Positions 7,734 to 16,440 are shown, counted from the stretch's first letter. The stretch: DNA of 64,000 nt from Scybalomonas sp905214925 (GCA_905214925.1 CAJMOB010000009.1:58854-122853); one strand, 5' to 3'. Numbers and translations are program-made. Notes: generated by a model not told the origin, from the sequence alone.

Positions 7734-8909
7734 ATGTTTATGGGTCATACAATCAAAGAAAAGAACAATAAAATGGATCAGAAGAAGTTTATGGAGCAAC
7801 TACAGAAACTCGTAGATTTCGCTGGTACCCAGAAGAAAAAGCTGGAAGTTTCCGCGATTAATGACTATTTTAAAGGCATTGATTTAAGTATTAATCAGGT
7901 GGAGTATATTTATCAGTATTTAGAAGAGAAAAATATCAAAGTCATTCAAGGAAAAGAATCACAAGTAGAGTTTGATGAGAATTTTGAAGAACTTGATGAT
8001 AAAGAAGATTTGCTTTTCTTAGAAGATGAAGATTTTCCCATTGAGGATATTAATATTGAAGATCTGAATAATTTAGCAGGAGTTAGCATTGACGATCCTG
8101 TTAAGTTATATTTAAAAGAGATTGGGATTATTCCACTGTTGTCAAGCGAAGAGGAAATAGAGCTTGCAAAGAGAAAAGCAAATGGAGATGAAATTGCAAA
8201 ACAACGTCTGATTGAAGCTAATCTTCGTCTTGTAGTCAGCATCGCAAAGAAGTATGTTGGAAGAGGTATGGGTTTTCTTGATTTAATTCAAGAAGGCAAT
8301 TTAGGTCTTATGAAAGGAGTCGAGAAATTCGATTATTCAAAAGGATATAAATTAAGCACGTATGCTACTTGGTGGATTCGTCAAGCGGTGACAAGAGCAT
8401 TGGCCGATCAAAGTCGTACCATCCGTATTCCAGTGCATATGGTAGAAATGATGAATAAAGTTACAAAGGCACAGAGAAAATTAACTGTGGAGAACGGATG
8501 TGAACCAACAGAAGAACAATTGGCCAAAGAGCTTGGAATTACGATGGAGAAATTAGAAGAGATACAAGCCTATGCAAAAACACCAACATCGTTAGAGACT
8601 CCAGTTGGTGATGAAGCGGATTCTAGTGTTGGAGATTTTATCGCGGATGAAACGACGGTGACTCCAGAAGCGAATATTGAATCTGTAATGCTTCGTCAGA
8701 ATTTAGAAGTGATTATGGAAGATTTATCGGATAGAGAGCGGTATGTCCTTTCCTTACGTTTTGGATTTGATGATGGACACGCCCGCACTTTAGAAGAAGT
8801 AGGACAACTTTTAAATGTTACAAGAGAGCGTGTAAGACAGATTGAAGCAAAAGCGCTTTTAAAACTTCGTCATCCATCAAGAGCGAAAAAAATAGCCGAA
8901 TTTTTATAA
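7734..8909 (+). CDS. RNA polymerase sigma factor, RpoD-like (second copy)
   Basis: A 391-residue group 1 or 2 sigma-70 factor. It has a region 1.1-like N-terminus (residues about 15-65), an acidic linker, region 1.2/2 (LYLKEIGIIPLLSSEEEIEL, DLIQEGNLGLMKGVEKFD), the melting/-10 helix (YATWWIRQAVTRALADQ), region 3, and region 4 (TLEEVGQLLNVTRERVRQIE). All DNA-contact motifs look intact, so it should recognise sigma-A-type promoters. A second, canonical rpoD follows dnaG at 16441; the two differ in region 1.1, region 3 and the region 4 helix. ATG 7734 has AGGAG at 7723-7727. It is transcribed alone from its own promoter. It may be a stress- or growth-phase-specific alternative primary factor (inference). 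Confidence 0.9.
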   Translation: MFMGHTIKEKNNKMDQKKFMEQLQKLVDFAGTQKKKLEVSAINDYFKGIDLSINQVEYIYQYLEEKNIKVIQGKESQVEFDENFEELDDKEDLLFLEDEDFPIEDINIEDLNNLAGVSIDDPVKLYLKEIGIIPLLSSEEEIELAKRKANGDEIAKQRLIEANLRLVVSIAKKYVGRGMGFLDLIQEGNLGLMKGVEKFDYSKGYKLSTYATWWIRQAVTRALADQSRTIRIPVHMVEMMNKVTKAQRKLTVENGCEPTEEQLAKELGITMEKLEEIQAYAKTPTSLETPVGDEADSSVGDFIADETTVTPEANIESVMLRQNLEVIMEDLSDRERYVLSLRFGFDDGHARTLEEVGQLLNVTRERVRQIEAKALLKLRHPSRAKKIAEFL

Positions 8910-8936
8910 AATTTTATAAAAGAAAACGAAGAGATA

Positions 8937-8988
8937 AAAGGTTGTCATTATTGTTTCCTGCTACTTGGAAAAGATGACAACCTTTTTC
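8937..8988 (+). terminator. Rho-independent terminator of the sigma gene
   Basis: AAAGGTTGTCAT at 8937-8948 pairs perfectly with ATGACAACCTTT at 8974-8985, followed by TTT. Confidence 0.85.
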
Positions 8989-9090
8989 TATCTTTATATG
9001 AAAGCCAGAAATTAAGTAAAAGTGTTTATAAAGAGAGCTTTTCAAGTTGTTAAGAAATTAGACAAATACAAGAAAAGAAAGAGGAAAAAA

Positions 9091-9906
9091 ATGATTAAAT
9101 TAATTGCGACAGATGTAGATGGAACATTAGTAGTGGATGGAAGCGGAAGTTTAAATCCAGAATACTTTCCTGTAATTCGTTCTTTACTAGAAAAAGGAAT
9201 TGTTTTTGTTGTAGCCAGTGGACGAGCAGAAAGCAGTATCGAAAATATTATGAAGCCGATTGTCAATGATATTATTATGATTGCAGAAGGCGGTTCTTAT
9301 GTTTCTTTTCGAGGAGAAGAATTAGAGTCTCATCCAATACCGATGGAAGTAGTAAGGGAATTGATTAAAGATATTCGAGCATTAAAAGAATGTGAAGTGA
9401 TGATTAATGGAGTAAAACAATGTTATGTGGAAACAAAAGATGAAGCGTTTTTAAGATGGATTGTGGAAGATTATCATTTTAATGTACAACAAGTGGAGGA
9501 TTTATTAGGGATTGAAGAAGAAATTGTAAAAGTATCCATTTATCATAAGACAGATGCCACAAAGATTGCGACACCAACCTTCCTTCCAAAGTGGGAGAAT
9601 AGACTGCATGTAGCTAGTGCAGGAAATGAATGGATCGATTGTGTTATGCCAGGAGTGAACAAAGGGACTGCACTTTGTAAATTGCAAAAACAATATGGCA
9701 TTACGAAAGAAGAAACAATGGTGTTTGGAGACAATATAAACGATTTAGAAATGCTTGGTGAGGCAACCTACAGTTTTGCAGTGGAAAATGCAAGAGAAGA
9801 GGTAAAAGAAAAAGCAAATTATATTACAGATTCTAACCGAAATCACGGGGTATTAAAAGTATTAAAACAAGTGCTTACAAAAATAGAAGAAAAAGAAGGA
9901 GAATAG
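9091..9906 (+). CDS. Cof-type HAD-IIB family phosphatase
   Basis: A 271-residue cytoplasmic haloacid-dehalogenase phosphatase, family IIB, usually acting on sugar phosphates, nucleotides or pyridoxal phosphate; the substrate here cannot be told. Motif I is ATDVDGTL (Asp8, Asp10), motif II is in VVASGRAESS, and motif IV is FGDNINDLEML. The cap domain lies between residues about 80 and 190. The frame is open upstream to a GTG at 9022, but ATG 9091 has the purine-rich GAAAGAGG site at 9078-9084 and gives the standard family N-terminus. It is monocistronic. Confidence 0.88.
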   Translation: MIKLIATDVDGTLVVDGSGSLNPEYFPVIRSLLEKGIVFVVASGRAESSIENIMKPIVNDIIMIAEGGSYVSFRGEELESHPIPMEVVRELIKDIRALKECEVMINGVKQCYVETKDEAFLRWIVEDYHFNVQQVEDLLGIEEEIVKVSIYHKTDATKIATPTFLPKWENRLHVASAGNEWIDCVMPGVNKGTALCKLQKQYGITKEETMVFGDNINDLEMLGEATYSFAVENAREEVKEKANYITDSNRNHGVLKVLKQVLTKIEEKEGE

Positions 9907-9926
9907 GTAAGTATCCTTTGTAGAAC

Positions 9927-9972
9927 TTGACAAATTTAACCAGTTAGCGTATACTAATCCTTGTGTTATAAT
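9927..9972 (+). promoter_or_regulatory. Two overlapping promoters of the feo operon
   Basis: Promoter 1 is TTGACA (9927-9932), 17 bases, TATACT (9950-9955). Promoter 2 is TTAGCG (9944-9949), 17 bases, TATAAT (9967-9972). The Fur box follows directly. Confidence 0.7.
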
Positions 9973-9987
9973 TGATAATAATTCTCA
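9973..9987 (+). promoter_or_regulatory. Fur box of the feo operon
   Basis: TGATAATAATTCTCA matches the 7-1-7 Fur consensus TGATAATnATTATCA with a single mismatch. It abuts the -10 of promoter 2 and covers the start site of both promoters, the usual position for iron-dependent repression. Confidence 0.75.
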
Positions 9988-10026
9988 ATAAATTCAAAAA
10001 ATTGAGACGGAAACAGGAGCAAGGAA

Positions 10027-10257
10027 ATGACGTTAGAACAAGCAGGGATTCAGAAAGAATATGAGATTTCTCGTATTTTAATTGATGGAGGAACGAGAAG
10101 GCGATTAGAAGCCCTCGGAATGATTCCAGGAACAAAAATTATCGTTTTAAATCGTAAAAAGAATGGAACATTAATTTATAAAATGAGAGGAACTCGATAT
10201 GCAGTGGGAAAGGGAATTGCAAAAAACATTGAGCTTCAGGAAGGAGAAGAACAATGA
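10027..10257 (+). CDS. feoA: Ferrous iron transport protein A
   Basis: A 76-residue cytoplasmic SH3-like protein that supports FeoB. It has the typical FeoA core: RRRLEALGMIPGTKIIVLNRK, and the terminal GTRYAVGKGIAKNIEL. AGGAG at 10016-10020 precedes ATG 10027. Its last four bases overlap feoB (ATGA-type junction), indicating translational coupling. The Fur box upstream implies iron repression. Confidence 0.93.
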   Translation: MTLEQAGIQKEYEISRILIDGGTRRRLEALGMIPGTKIIVLNRKKNGTLIYKMRGTRYAVGKGIAKNIELQEGEEQ

Positions 10258-12242
10258 ATGAGCGATTTCATGTAGGATTTGTTGGAAATCCCAACTGCGG
10301 AAAAACAACTTTATTTAATGCTTATACGGGAGCGAAGTTGAAAGTAGCTAACTGGCCAGGAGTGACGGTTGAAAAAAAAGAAGGTGCGATGAAATATCAT
10401 GACAACACTTTTAAATTAGTCGATCTCCCTGGGATTTATAGTTTAACTTCTTACACAATGGAAGAGAAGCTGACAAGAGAATATTTGTTAGAAGATGATG
10501 TAGATGTAATTATTGATGTTGCAGATGCTTCCGCTCTTGAAAGAAACCTTTATTTGACATTGTCCACCATTGAATTAGAAAAGCCTGTTGTATTGGCTCT
10601 TAACATGATGGACATTGTTGAGGAAAGAGGGATGGAAATTGATCTCCATCGATTACCAGAGATGCTAGGAATCCCTGTGATACCAGTTTCTGCTAGAAAG
10701 AGAACTGGACTTGATATTTTAATGCATGCCGTTGCACATCATAGGGAAGAAGGAGTGGATGAAAAACCATTTCATTATTCCCATGAAGTAGAAGATAAAA
10801 TTAATGAAATTATGGAAATTTTGGAAGAAAAAGTTCCAGGCCTGTCGCCAAAACGTTGGTATGCTATTAAACTGTTAGAAAACGATGAAGAAATTGTAGA
10901 ACAATATGGAGAATATGTAGCTCATATTATTGATCGAAATTATGAAAATGATATTGTGCGCCAAAAATATGCTTATATTGAAGAAATTATGGAAGAAGTG
11001 CTCGTCAATAAAGAAAAGAAGGAAGCGTTAACGGATAAAATTGATTCTTACTTAACACATTCTATTTTAGGTGTTCCTATTTTTCTTGGGATTATGGCCC
11101 TTGTTTTCTTCTTAACATTTACCATTGGAGACTTTTTAAAAGGGTATTTAGAAGGTGCTATTCATTTATTTTCCAATGGTGTTATGAATGGCCTAGAATA
11201 TTTAGGCGTTGGGCACATGATTCGTTCACTGATTGTGGATGGAATTATTGCAGGTGTTGGTGGCATTTTAAGTTTCTTGCCGAATATCTTTATTTTATTC
11301 CTTGCATTGGCATTTTTGGAAGACAGTGGTTATATGTCAAGAGTTGCCTATGTAATGGATGGTATTATGGGGAAACTTGGGCTTTCAGGTAGGGCATTTA
11401 TCCCAATGTTATTAGGTTTTGGATGCAGTGTGCCAGCGGTTATGGCATCTCGTGTGCTAGAAGATCAACAAGATAGAAAGAGAACGATTCTCATAACGCC
11501 TTTTATGTCTTGTAGCGCAAAACTTCCTGTTTATGTAACTTTTTCAGGATTGTTTTTTGGAAAATATGCCATGTTGTCCGCCTATTCTATGTACATAATT
11601 GGATTAGTTCTAGGAATTTTAGTTGCCTTTATTCATAGTAAATTAATGGATAAAGGAAGAGAAAATCCTCTTTTAATTGAGCTGCCAGAATATAAAATGC
11701 CAAATTTCAATACGATTTCCATTTATGTTGGAGAAAAAGTAAAAGATTATTTATCAAAGGCAGGAACGACTATTTTTGTTGCTTCCATCATTGTTTGGAT
11801 TGTATTAAATTTTGGAAGCCATGGAATGGTAAGCGATATGTCACAAAGCTTTGGAGCTACATTTGGACGATTTTTAGTGCCAATTCTTGCACCAGCAGGA
11901 CTTGGATTATGGCAGATTGCTGTTATGTTGATTTCTGGATTAGCTGCAAAGGAAGTAGTCGTATCTAGTTTTCTTGTATTATTTGGCATTTCCTCTTTAA
12001 CGGCACAAGGAGCAGCAGAAGGCATTGTTTCTATGATGGGCGCCATGGGGTTTGGACCATTAAATGCATATGCCCTTATGGTTTTTACCCTTTTATATAC
12101 GCCATGTCTTGCAACCGTTGCTACAATTAAAAGAGAGACAAATTCTTGGAAATGGACGATAGGTTTAGTGTTCTTTCAGCTTGTAATCGCATGGATTTGC
12201 GCTGTTCTTGTGTTCCAAGTAGGCTCTTTCTTTTTTGCATAA
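10254..12242 (+). CDS. feoB: Ferrous iron transport protein B
   Basis: An inner-membrane Fe(II) transporter with an N-terminal GTPase. The 662 residues are a normal length for Clostridia. The G1 motif GNPNCGKT spans residues 11-18, G3 is DLPGIYSL, and G4 is NMMDI (the usual NxxD core). A cytosolic helical region follows to about residue 270. Then come the Gate repeats with PMLLGFGCSVPAVMASR and SCSAKLPVYVTFSGLFF, and multiple membrane helices to the C-terminus. It overlaps feoA by four bases and is followed 60 bases later by the Cys-rich partner peptide. Confidence 0.96.
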   Translation: MNERFHVGFVGNPNCGKTTLFNAYTGAKLKVANWPGVTVEKKEGAMKYHDNTFKLVDLPGIYSLTSYTMEEKLTREYLLEDDVDVIIDVADASALERNLYLTLSTIELEKPVVLALNMMDIVEERGMEIDLHRLPEMLGIPVIPVSARKRTGLDILMHAVAHHREEGVDEKPFHYSHEVEDKINEIMEILEEKVPGLSPKRWYAIKLLENDEEIVEQYGEYVAHIIDRNYENDIVRQKYAYIEEIMEEVLVNKEKKEALTDKIDSYLTHSILGVPIFLGIMALVFFLTFTIGDFLKGYLEGAIHLFSNGVMNGLEYLGVGHMIRSLIVDGIIAGVGGILSFLPNIFILFLALAFLEDSGYMSRVAYVMDGIMGKLGLSGRAFIPMLLGFGCSVPAVMASRVLEDQQDRKRTILITPFMSCSAKLPVYVTFSGLFFGKYAMLSAYSMYIIGLVLGILVAFIHSKLMDKGRENPLLIELPEYKMPNFNTISIYVGEKVKDYLSKAGTTIFVASIIVWIVLNFGSHGMVSDMSQSFGATFGRFLVPILAPAGLGLWQIAVMLISGLAAKEVVVSSFLVLFGISSLTAQGAAEGIVSMMGAMGFGPLNAYALMVFTLLYTPCLATVATIKRETNSWKWTIGLVFFQLVIAWICAVLVFQVGSFFFA

Positions 12243-12302
12243 GTATGAAAGAAGTTGAAATCGAAAAATCATAGCAAAGAATCGTGGAAAGAAGGAAGTT
12301 CT

Positions 12303-12467
12303 ATGGGTGAAGTGATAACAATAATATTGATTTTATGTATTGCTCTTTATTCTGGTTACATTATAGGAAAGAAGATAAAACGAATGAAAAAAGGACAATT
12401 TTGCAGTGGAAACTGTGGCTCTTGTGGGGGCAGTTGTTCGTTAGAAAAAAGAGAAGAGAAAAAATAA
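12303..12467 (+). CDS. FeoB-associated Cys-rich membrane protein
   Basis: A 54-residue peptide with one N-terminal membrane helix (GEVITIILILCIALYSGYII), a basic stretch (GKKIKRMKK) and a C-terminal cysteine cluster with five Cys (FCSGNCGSCGGSCS). This is the pattern of the FeoB-associated Cys-rich membrane protein family, thought to play the FeoC-like role or deliver iron (function unproven). The frame extends upstream to 12255, but ATG 12303 has GAAGGAAG as ribosome site and yields the normal family start. It is the last gene of the feo operon. Confidence 0.85.
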   Translation: MGEVITIILILCIALYSGYIIGKKIKRMKKGQFCSGNCGSCGGSCSLEKREEKK

Positions 12468-12470
12468 TGA

Positions 12471-12522
12471 AAAAGCGTTAGAGTCCGAATTCAGAATGTC
12501 TGAAGGACTTTAACGTTTTTTT
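12471..12522 (+). terminator. Terminator of the feo operon
   Basis: AAAAGCGTTAGAGTCC (from 12471) pairs with GGACTTTAACGTTTTT. The loop holds an inner hairpin (TTCAGA/TCTGAA). It ends in a T-run. Confidence 0.85.
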
Positions 12523-12525
12523 ATA

Positions 12526-12560
12526 TCATAGGAAATTCCTAGCAAAGCGAGCTATCCTAT
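12526..12560. repeat. Dispersed intergenic repeat, ATAGGAAATTCCT family, copy 1
   Basis: ATAGGAAATTCCTAGCAAAG lies directly after the feo terminator. The same core with near-identical flanks occurs after the spoVA terminator at 31949-31973, and a diverged version after the valS T-box terminator near 21269. Confidence 0.5.
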
Positions 12561-12814
12561 TATATAAAAAAATAAAATTTTTATAATATTTTGAAAAAAA
12601 GCGAGGAAAAAAACAAAAAATATAGTATTATATATTATGAGGAAGTCTATCCAATGGGAGCAATGATTAGAAACTATAGGATAAATAGGAAAGATAGACT
12701 TTTTGTTGTATGGAAGGCATAAATCGTTATTATGGTAACGCCGTCCCTGAATGTGAGAAATTAAAAATAGGTTTCTCATCGTTATAATAGCGTATAGAAA
12801 GGATTGAGATAGAA
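12561..12814 (+). other. Unassigned intergenic region with hairpins
   Basis: About 250 bases with no supported gene. An A+T-rich segment with several TATA-like -10 candidates (12621-12638) is followed by a hairpin, AGTCTATC near 12644 pairing with GATAGACT near 12692 and then a T-run. Next come CGTTA/TAACG near 12725-12740, TGAGAAA/TTTCTCA near 12754-12779, and a TATAAT at 12783-12788. The first hairpin could end a short RNA; the rest could be a leader of the sigma-like gene. It does not match a riboswitch class I know by sight. Confidence 0.35.
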
Positions 12815-13510
12815 ATGACAAGAGAGTGGGAAGAAGAATTAGACTTTATGGAGGAGGAATTTGAGGAGGAGACAATAGAAGAAGCAGAACAAGGAGAAAA
12901 AGAACCTGCTATTTCTTTTTATATGGAAGAATTAGCGGATATGGAAGAATTATTAAAAGAGGAAGAAGAGCGATTATTACAATTGCATCAAATGGGAGAT
13001 ACCGTTGCTCAGAATCGATTAGTGGAAGGAAATTTAAAGCAAGTAATTAAAGTGGCAGGGAGTTATATTGGAAAAGGAATCCCACTTGGAGATTTAATTC
13101 AAGAAGGAAATATTGCACTCATTATGGCTTTAAATGAGTTTAAAGGAAGCGGGGTAGAACAGTTTCATATTTACTTAGAAGAATGCCTTCACCGCACGAT
13201 GAAAGGAATGCTTCAAATGGAAGAGCAGGAAGAAAAAACAGGGAAACGCATGGTAGAGCGTGCCAATTTATTAAGCGAAGTATCAAAAGCCATGGCAGAT
13301 CAGCTCGGTAGAGAAGCGACAGCAGAAGAATTGGCAGAAAGACTTTCTATGACAACAGAAGAAGTGAAGGATATTATGAAGATGTCCCTAGATGCGCTAT
13401 CTGTTATGTCAGAAGGAAGTGCGGGAGAAGAGGAAGACAGTCGTGAAATCGTAGAAGATGAAGGCTTACAAGAAGCGCTTGATGCATTAAGAGAGGATGA
13501 GTCTCTATAA
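12815..13510 (+). CDS. Sigma-70-like protein lacking region 4
   Basis: A 231-residue acidic protein. After a Glu-rich N-terminus (residues 1-30), the segment 32-110 aligns with sigma regions 1.2-2.2 (SFYMEELADMEELLKEEEER, then NRLVEGNLKQVIKVAGSYIG, DLIQEGNIALIMALNEFKG). Where RpoD has YATWWIRQ, this protein has IYLEECLHR, so the melting and -10 recognition residues are lost. A region-3-like helix follows (QLGREATAEELAERLSMTTE), and the protein ends in an acidic tail with no region 4. It cannot act as an ordinary promoter-specific sigma. It may bind core polymerase as a modulator or be part of a split factor (inference). It is upstream of dgt. Confidence 0.75.
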   Translation: MTREWEEELDFMEEEFEEETIEEAEQGEKEPAISFYMEELADMEELLKEEEERLLQLHQMGDTVAQNRLVEGNLKQVIKVAGSYIGKGIPLGDLIQEGNIALIMALNEFKGSGVEQFHIYLEECLHRTMKGMLQMEEQEEKTGKRMVERANLLSEVSKAMADQLGREATAEELAERLSMTTEEVKDIMKMSLDALSVMSEGSAGEEEDSREIVEDEGLQEALDALREDESL

Positions 13511-13594
13511 TTTTACTGAGTAATGGTTCATATGCAAAAAACTGGGAATGTGATAGAGTAATAAAAGTCTTAAATAGGTGCAAGGAGGAAAAGT

Positions 13595-14602
13595 ATGAAT
13601 ATTCGAGAGAAACAAGAGTTATTTGAACAACAGTATTTAAGTCCTTTTGCAGCATTTAGTGCAACATCAATTGGAAGAGAAAAAGAAGAAGAACCTTGTG
13701 ATATTCGTCCGATTTATCAAAGAGATCGGGATCGAATTCTTCACTGTAAAGCATTTCGCAGATTAAAAGATAAGACGCAAGTATTTTTTGCTCCAACAGG
13801 AGATCATTATCGCACAAGACTAACACATACATTAGAAGTATCTCAAAATGCTAGAACCATTGCAAAAGCCTTGCGGTTAAACCAAGATTTGACAGAAGCC
13901 ATTGCATTAGGACATGATCTTGGCCATACGCCATTTGGACACGCAGGAGAACATGCGTTAAATGAAGTGTGTAGTCATGGGTTTAAGCATTACGAACAAA
14001 GTGTCCGTGTAGTGGAGAAATTAGAAAACAAAGGACAGGGATTAAATCTTTCTTTTGAAGTGCGAGATGGAATTTTAAATCATCAGACGACGGGACAGGC
14101 AAAGACATTAGAAGGAAGAATTGTACGATTATCTGATAAAATAGCCTATATTTACCATGACATTGATGATGCTATCCGAGGAAAAGTATTGACAGAAGAA
14201 GCAATTCCGAAAGAATATACCGATATATTAGGGCATGATCAGAAAAGCCGATTAAATCGAATGATTCATGATATTATTATTCAAAGTGATGGAGCTGTCG
14301 ATATTCATATGTCGGAAGAAATAGAGAATGCTTTCTTTGGATTGCGTAAATTTATGTTTCAAAATGTGTATACAAATCCTGTTGTAAAACGGGAGGAACA
14401 AAAGTGTAAAGATTTATTGATTGCCTTGTTTGAACATTATAAAAAATTTTTTGAAGAACTACCGATAGAATACCAGAAAATGCAAGAAAATGGGGAAGAA
14501 GAAGAGCAGATTATTTGTGACTATATTGCTGGAATGACCGATCATTTTGCACTTGCAAAGTTTCAAGAAATCTATGAGCCAAAGGCGTGGAGTATTTCTT
14601 GA
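13595..14602 (+). CDS. dgt: Deoxyguanosinetriphosphate triphosphohydrolase-like protein
   Basis: A 335-residue HD-domain dNTP triphosphohydrolase that splits dNTPs into nucleoside and tripolyphosphate; substrate range varies in the family. The metal-binding histidines and aspartates are visible in RTRLTHTLEVSQNA, ALGHDLGHTPFGHAGE and RLSDKIAYIYHDIDDA. AAGGAGG at about 13582 precedes ATG 13595. It lies just ahead of dnaG, as in many Clostridia, so dNTP pool control and primer synthesis are probably co-transcribed. Confidence 0.9.
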   Translation: MNIREKQELFEQQYLSPFAAFSATSIGREKEEEPCDIRPIYQRDRDRILHCKAFRRLKDKTQVFFAPTGDHYRTRLTHTLEVSQNARTIAKALRLNQDLTEAIALGHDLGHTPFGHAGEHALNEVCSHGFKHYEQSVRVVEKLENKGQGLNLSFEVRDGILNHQTTGQAKTLEGRIVRLSDKIAYIYHDIDDAIRGKVLTEEAIPKEYTDILGHDQKSRLNRMIHDIIIQSDGAVDIHMSEEIENAFFGLRKFMFQNVYTNPVVKREEQKCKDLLIALFEHYKKFFEELPIEYQKMQENGEEEEQIICDYIAGMTDHFALAKFQEIYEPKAWSIS

Positions 14603-14648
14603 ATGAAGTCGGGAATCCTATTGAATTTGAAAAGTTGAGGTGAGAAAT

Positions 14649-16418
14649 TTGTATTACAATGAAGAAATTGTGGAAGAAGTTCGCGTAAGAAATGATATTG
14701 TTGATGTGATCTCTAATTATGTTAGTTTGAAGAAAAAAGGAGCTTCTCACTTTGGTCTTTGTCCATTTCATAATGAAAAATCACCTTCCTTTTCTGTAAG
14801 TCGTGATAAGCAAATGTACTATTGTTTCGGTTGTGGAGCAGGTGGAAATGTATTTACCTTTATTATGGAGTATGAAAATTATACATTCCCAGAAGCATTA
14901 AAAATGTTGGCGGAAAGAGCAGGAATGGAATTGCCAAAGGTGGAACTTTCAGAAGAGGAAAGAAAAATGGCAGATTATAAATCTGTGCTAAAAGAGATGA
15001 ATCGACAAGCAGCGAATTATTTTTATTTACTTCTTCATAGTGAACGTGGAAAAACGGCATACGAATATTTGACAAATCGTGGAATTCAAGAAGAGACGAT
15101 TAAAAAATTTGGTTTAGGGTACGCTGATATTTATAGTGATGATCTTTATCAATATTTGAGGAAAAAAGGTTATACGGATCAGCAGATGAAAGATTCTGGA
15201 TTAGTCACCATTGATGAAAAGCGTGGTGGAAGTGATAAATTTTGGAATCGTGTCATGTTCCCAATTCTCGATGTCAATAGTAAAGTCATTGGATTTGGTG
15301 GCCGTGTCATGGGCGATGGTAGTCCAAAATATTTAAATTCCAAAGAAACGGCTGTGTTTGATAAGAGCCGAAATCTATTTGGATTAAATATTGCAAGAAC
15401 GTCAAGAAAGCCATATTTCATCGTCTGTGAAGGCTACATGGACGTTATTAGTATGCATCAAGCGGGATTTACTAATACTGTGGCATCTCTTGGAACGGCA
15501 TTTACTTCACAGCATGGAATGTTGTTAAAGCGATATATTAAAGAAGTCATTTTATCCTATGATAGTGATGAAGCGGGAACAAGAGCGGCTCTTAGAGCTA
15601 TTCCGATTTTAAAGGAAAGTGGATTATCCGTTCGTGTACTCAATCTAAAGCCTTATAAAGATCCGGATGAATTTCTAAAGGCATTAGGGGCTGAGGAGTT
15701 AGAAAAGCGTTTAAAAGAAGCGGTAGGCAGTTTTATGTTCGAAGTTTCTATATTAAAACAGCAGTATAATGAAAACGATCCAGAAAGTTGGACAGCATTT
15801 GCTCATGAATTAGCAAAGAAACTAGCAACCATTTCTGAGCGATTAGAACGTCAAAATTATTTAGAAGCCTGTGCAAGGATGTACCATATGAGTGCAAGGG
15901 ATTTAGAGGAATTAGTAAATCGCTATGGCATGCAAGCACAAGTATATGAAGTCCAAGGGCAAAAAGAAAAAGAAGAGAAAAAAGGACATCAAAAAGATGA
16001 TGGATATCGTCAATCACAACGTTTATTGCTCACTTGGCTCGTAAATGAACCAAGACTCTTTGAGCGGTTAAAAGGAGTGGTTAGCGAAGACGATTTTGTA
16101 GAACCAGCGTATCATTCGGTTGCCAAAATGTTATTTTCTCAATATGAAGAGGAGAAGAAAGTGACACCTGCTAAAATCTTAAATCAATTTACTGAATTAG
16201 AAGAACATAATCGGGTGGCAATGATTTTCAATACAACATTAAAAATGGCACCTTCTCCAGAAGATAACGAAAAAGCGCTCACGGATGTAGTAAAAAGGGT
16301 GAAAGAATATCGCATTAATTATGATATAGAACATTCGAATGATATTGGAATGTGGCAAGAACGAATCAAGGACAAAGCAAAGTTACAGAAGTTACACATA
16401 TCACTGCATTTCTCTTAA
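14649..16418 (+). CDS. dnaG: DNA primase
   Basis: Synthesises RNA primers at the replication fork. The 589 residues include an N-terminal zinc site (CPFHNEKSPSF and YYCFGCGAGGN), the RNA polymerase core with the TOPRIM elements EGYMDVISMHQAG and SYDSDEAGTRA, and a C-terminal DnaB-interacting region. The frame also offers GTG 14640, but that codon lies inside the ribosome site AGGTGAG (14638-14644). TTG 14649 has correct spacing and gives MYYNEEIVEEV, the usual clostridial start. It is first in the macromolecular-synthesis block dnaG-rpoD-trmK-nif3. Confidence 0.94.
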   Translation: MYYNEEIVEEVRVRNDIVDVISNYVSLKKKGASHFGLCPFHNEKSPSFSVSRDKQMYYCFGCGAGGNVFTFIMEYENYTFPEALKMLAERAGMELPKVELSEEERKMADYKSVLKEMNRQAANYFYLLLHSERGKTAYEYLTNRGIQEETIKKFGLGYADIYSDDLYQYLRKKGYTDQQMKDSGLVTIDEKRGGSDKFWNRVMFPILDVNSKVIGFGGRVMGDGSPKYLNSKETAVFDKSRNLFGLNIARTSRKPYFIVCEGYMDVISMHQAGFTNTVASLGTAFTSQHGMLLKRYIKEVILSYDSDEAGTRAALRAIPILKESGLSVRVLNLKPYKDPDEFLKALGAEELEKRLKEAVGSFMFEVSILKQQYNENDPESWTAFAHELAKKLATISERLERQNYLEACARMYHMSARDLEELVNRYGMQAQVYEVQGQKEKEEKKGHQKDDGYRQSQRLLLTWLVNEPRLFERLKGVVSEDDFVEPAYHSVAKMLFSQYEEEKKVTPAKILNQFTELEEHNRVAMIFNTTLKMAPSPEDNEKALTDVVKRVKEYRINYDIEHSNDIGMWQERIKDKAKLQKLHISLHFS

Positions 16419-16440
16419 AAGAGAGGAAAGGGATTGAACA

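Noticed and set aside
12552..12821. 89-codon minus-strand frame with hydrophobic segments
   Set aside because: A+T-rich sequence gives Phe/Ile-rich frames by chance. It crosses the start of the sigma-like gene and lacks a ribosome site or promoter.
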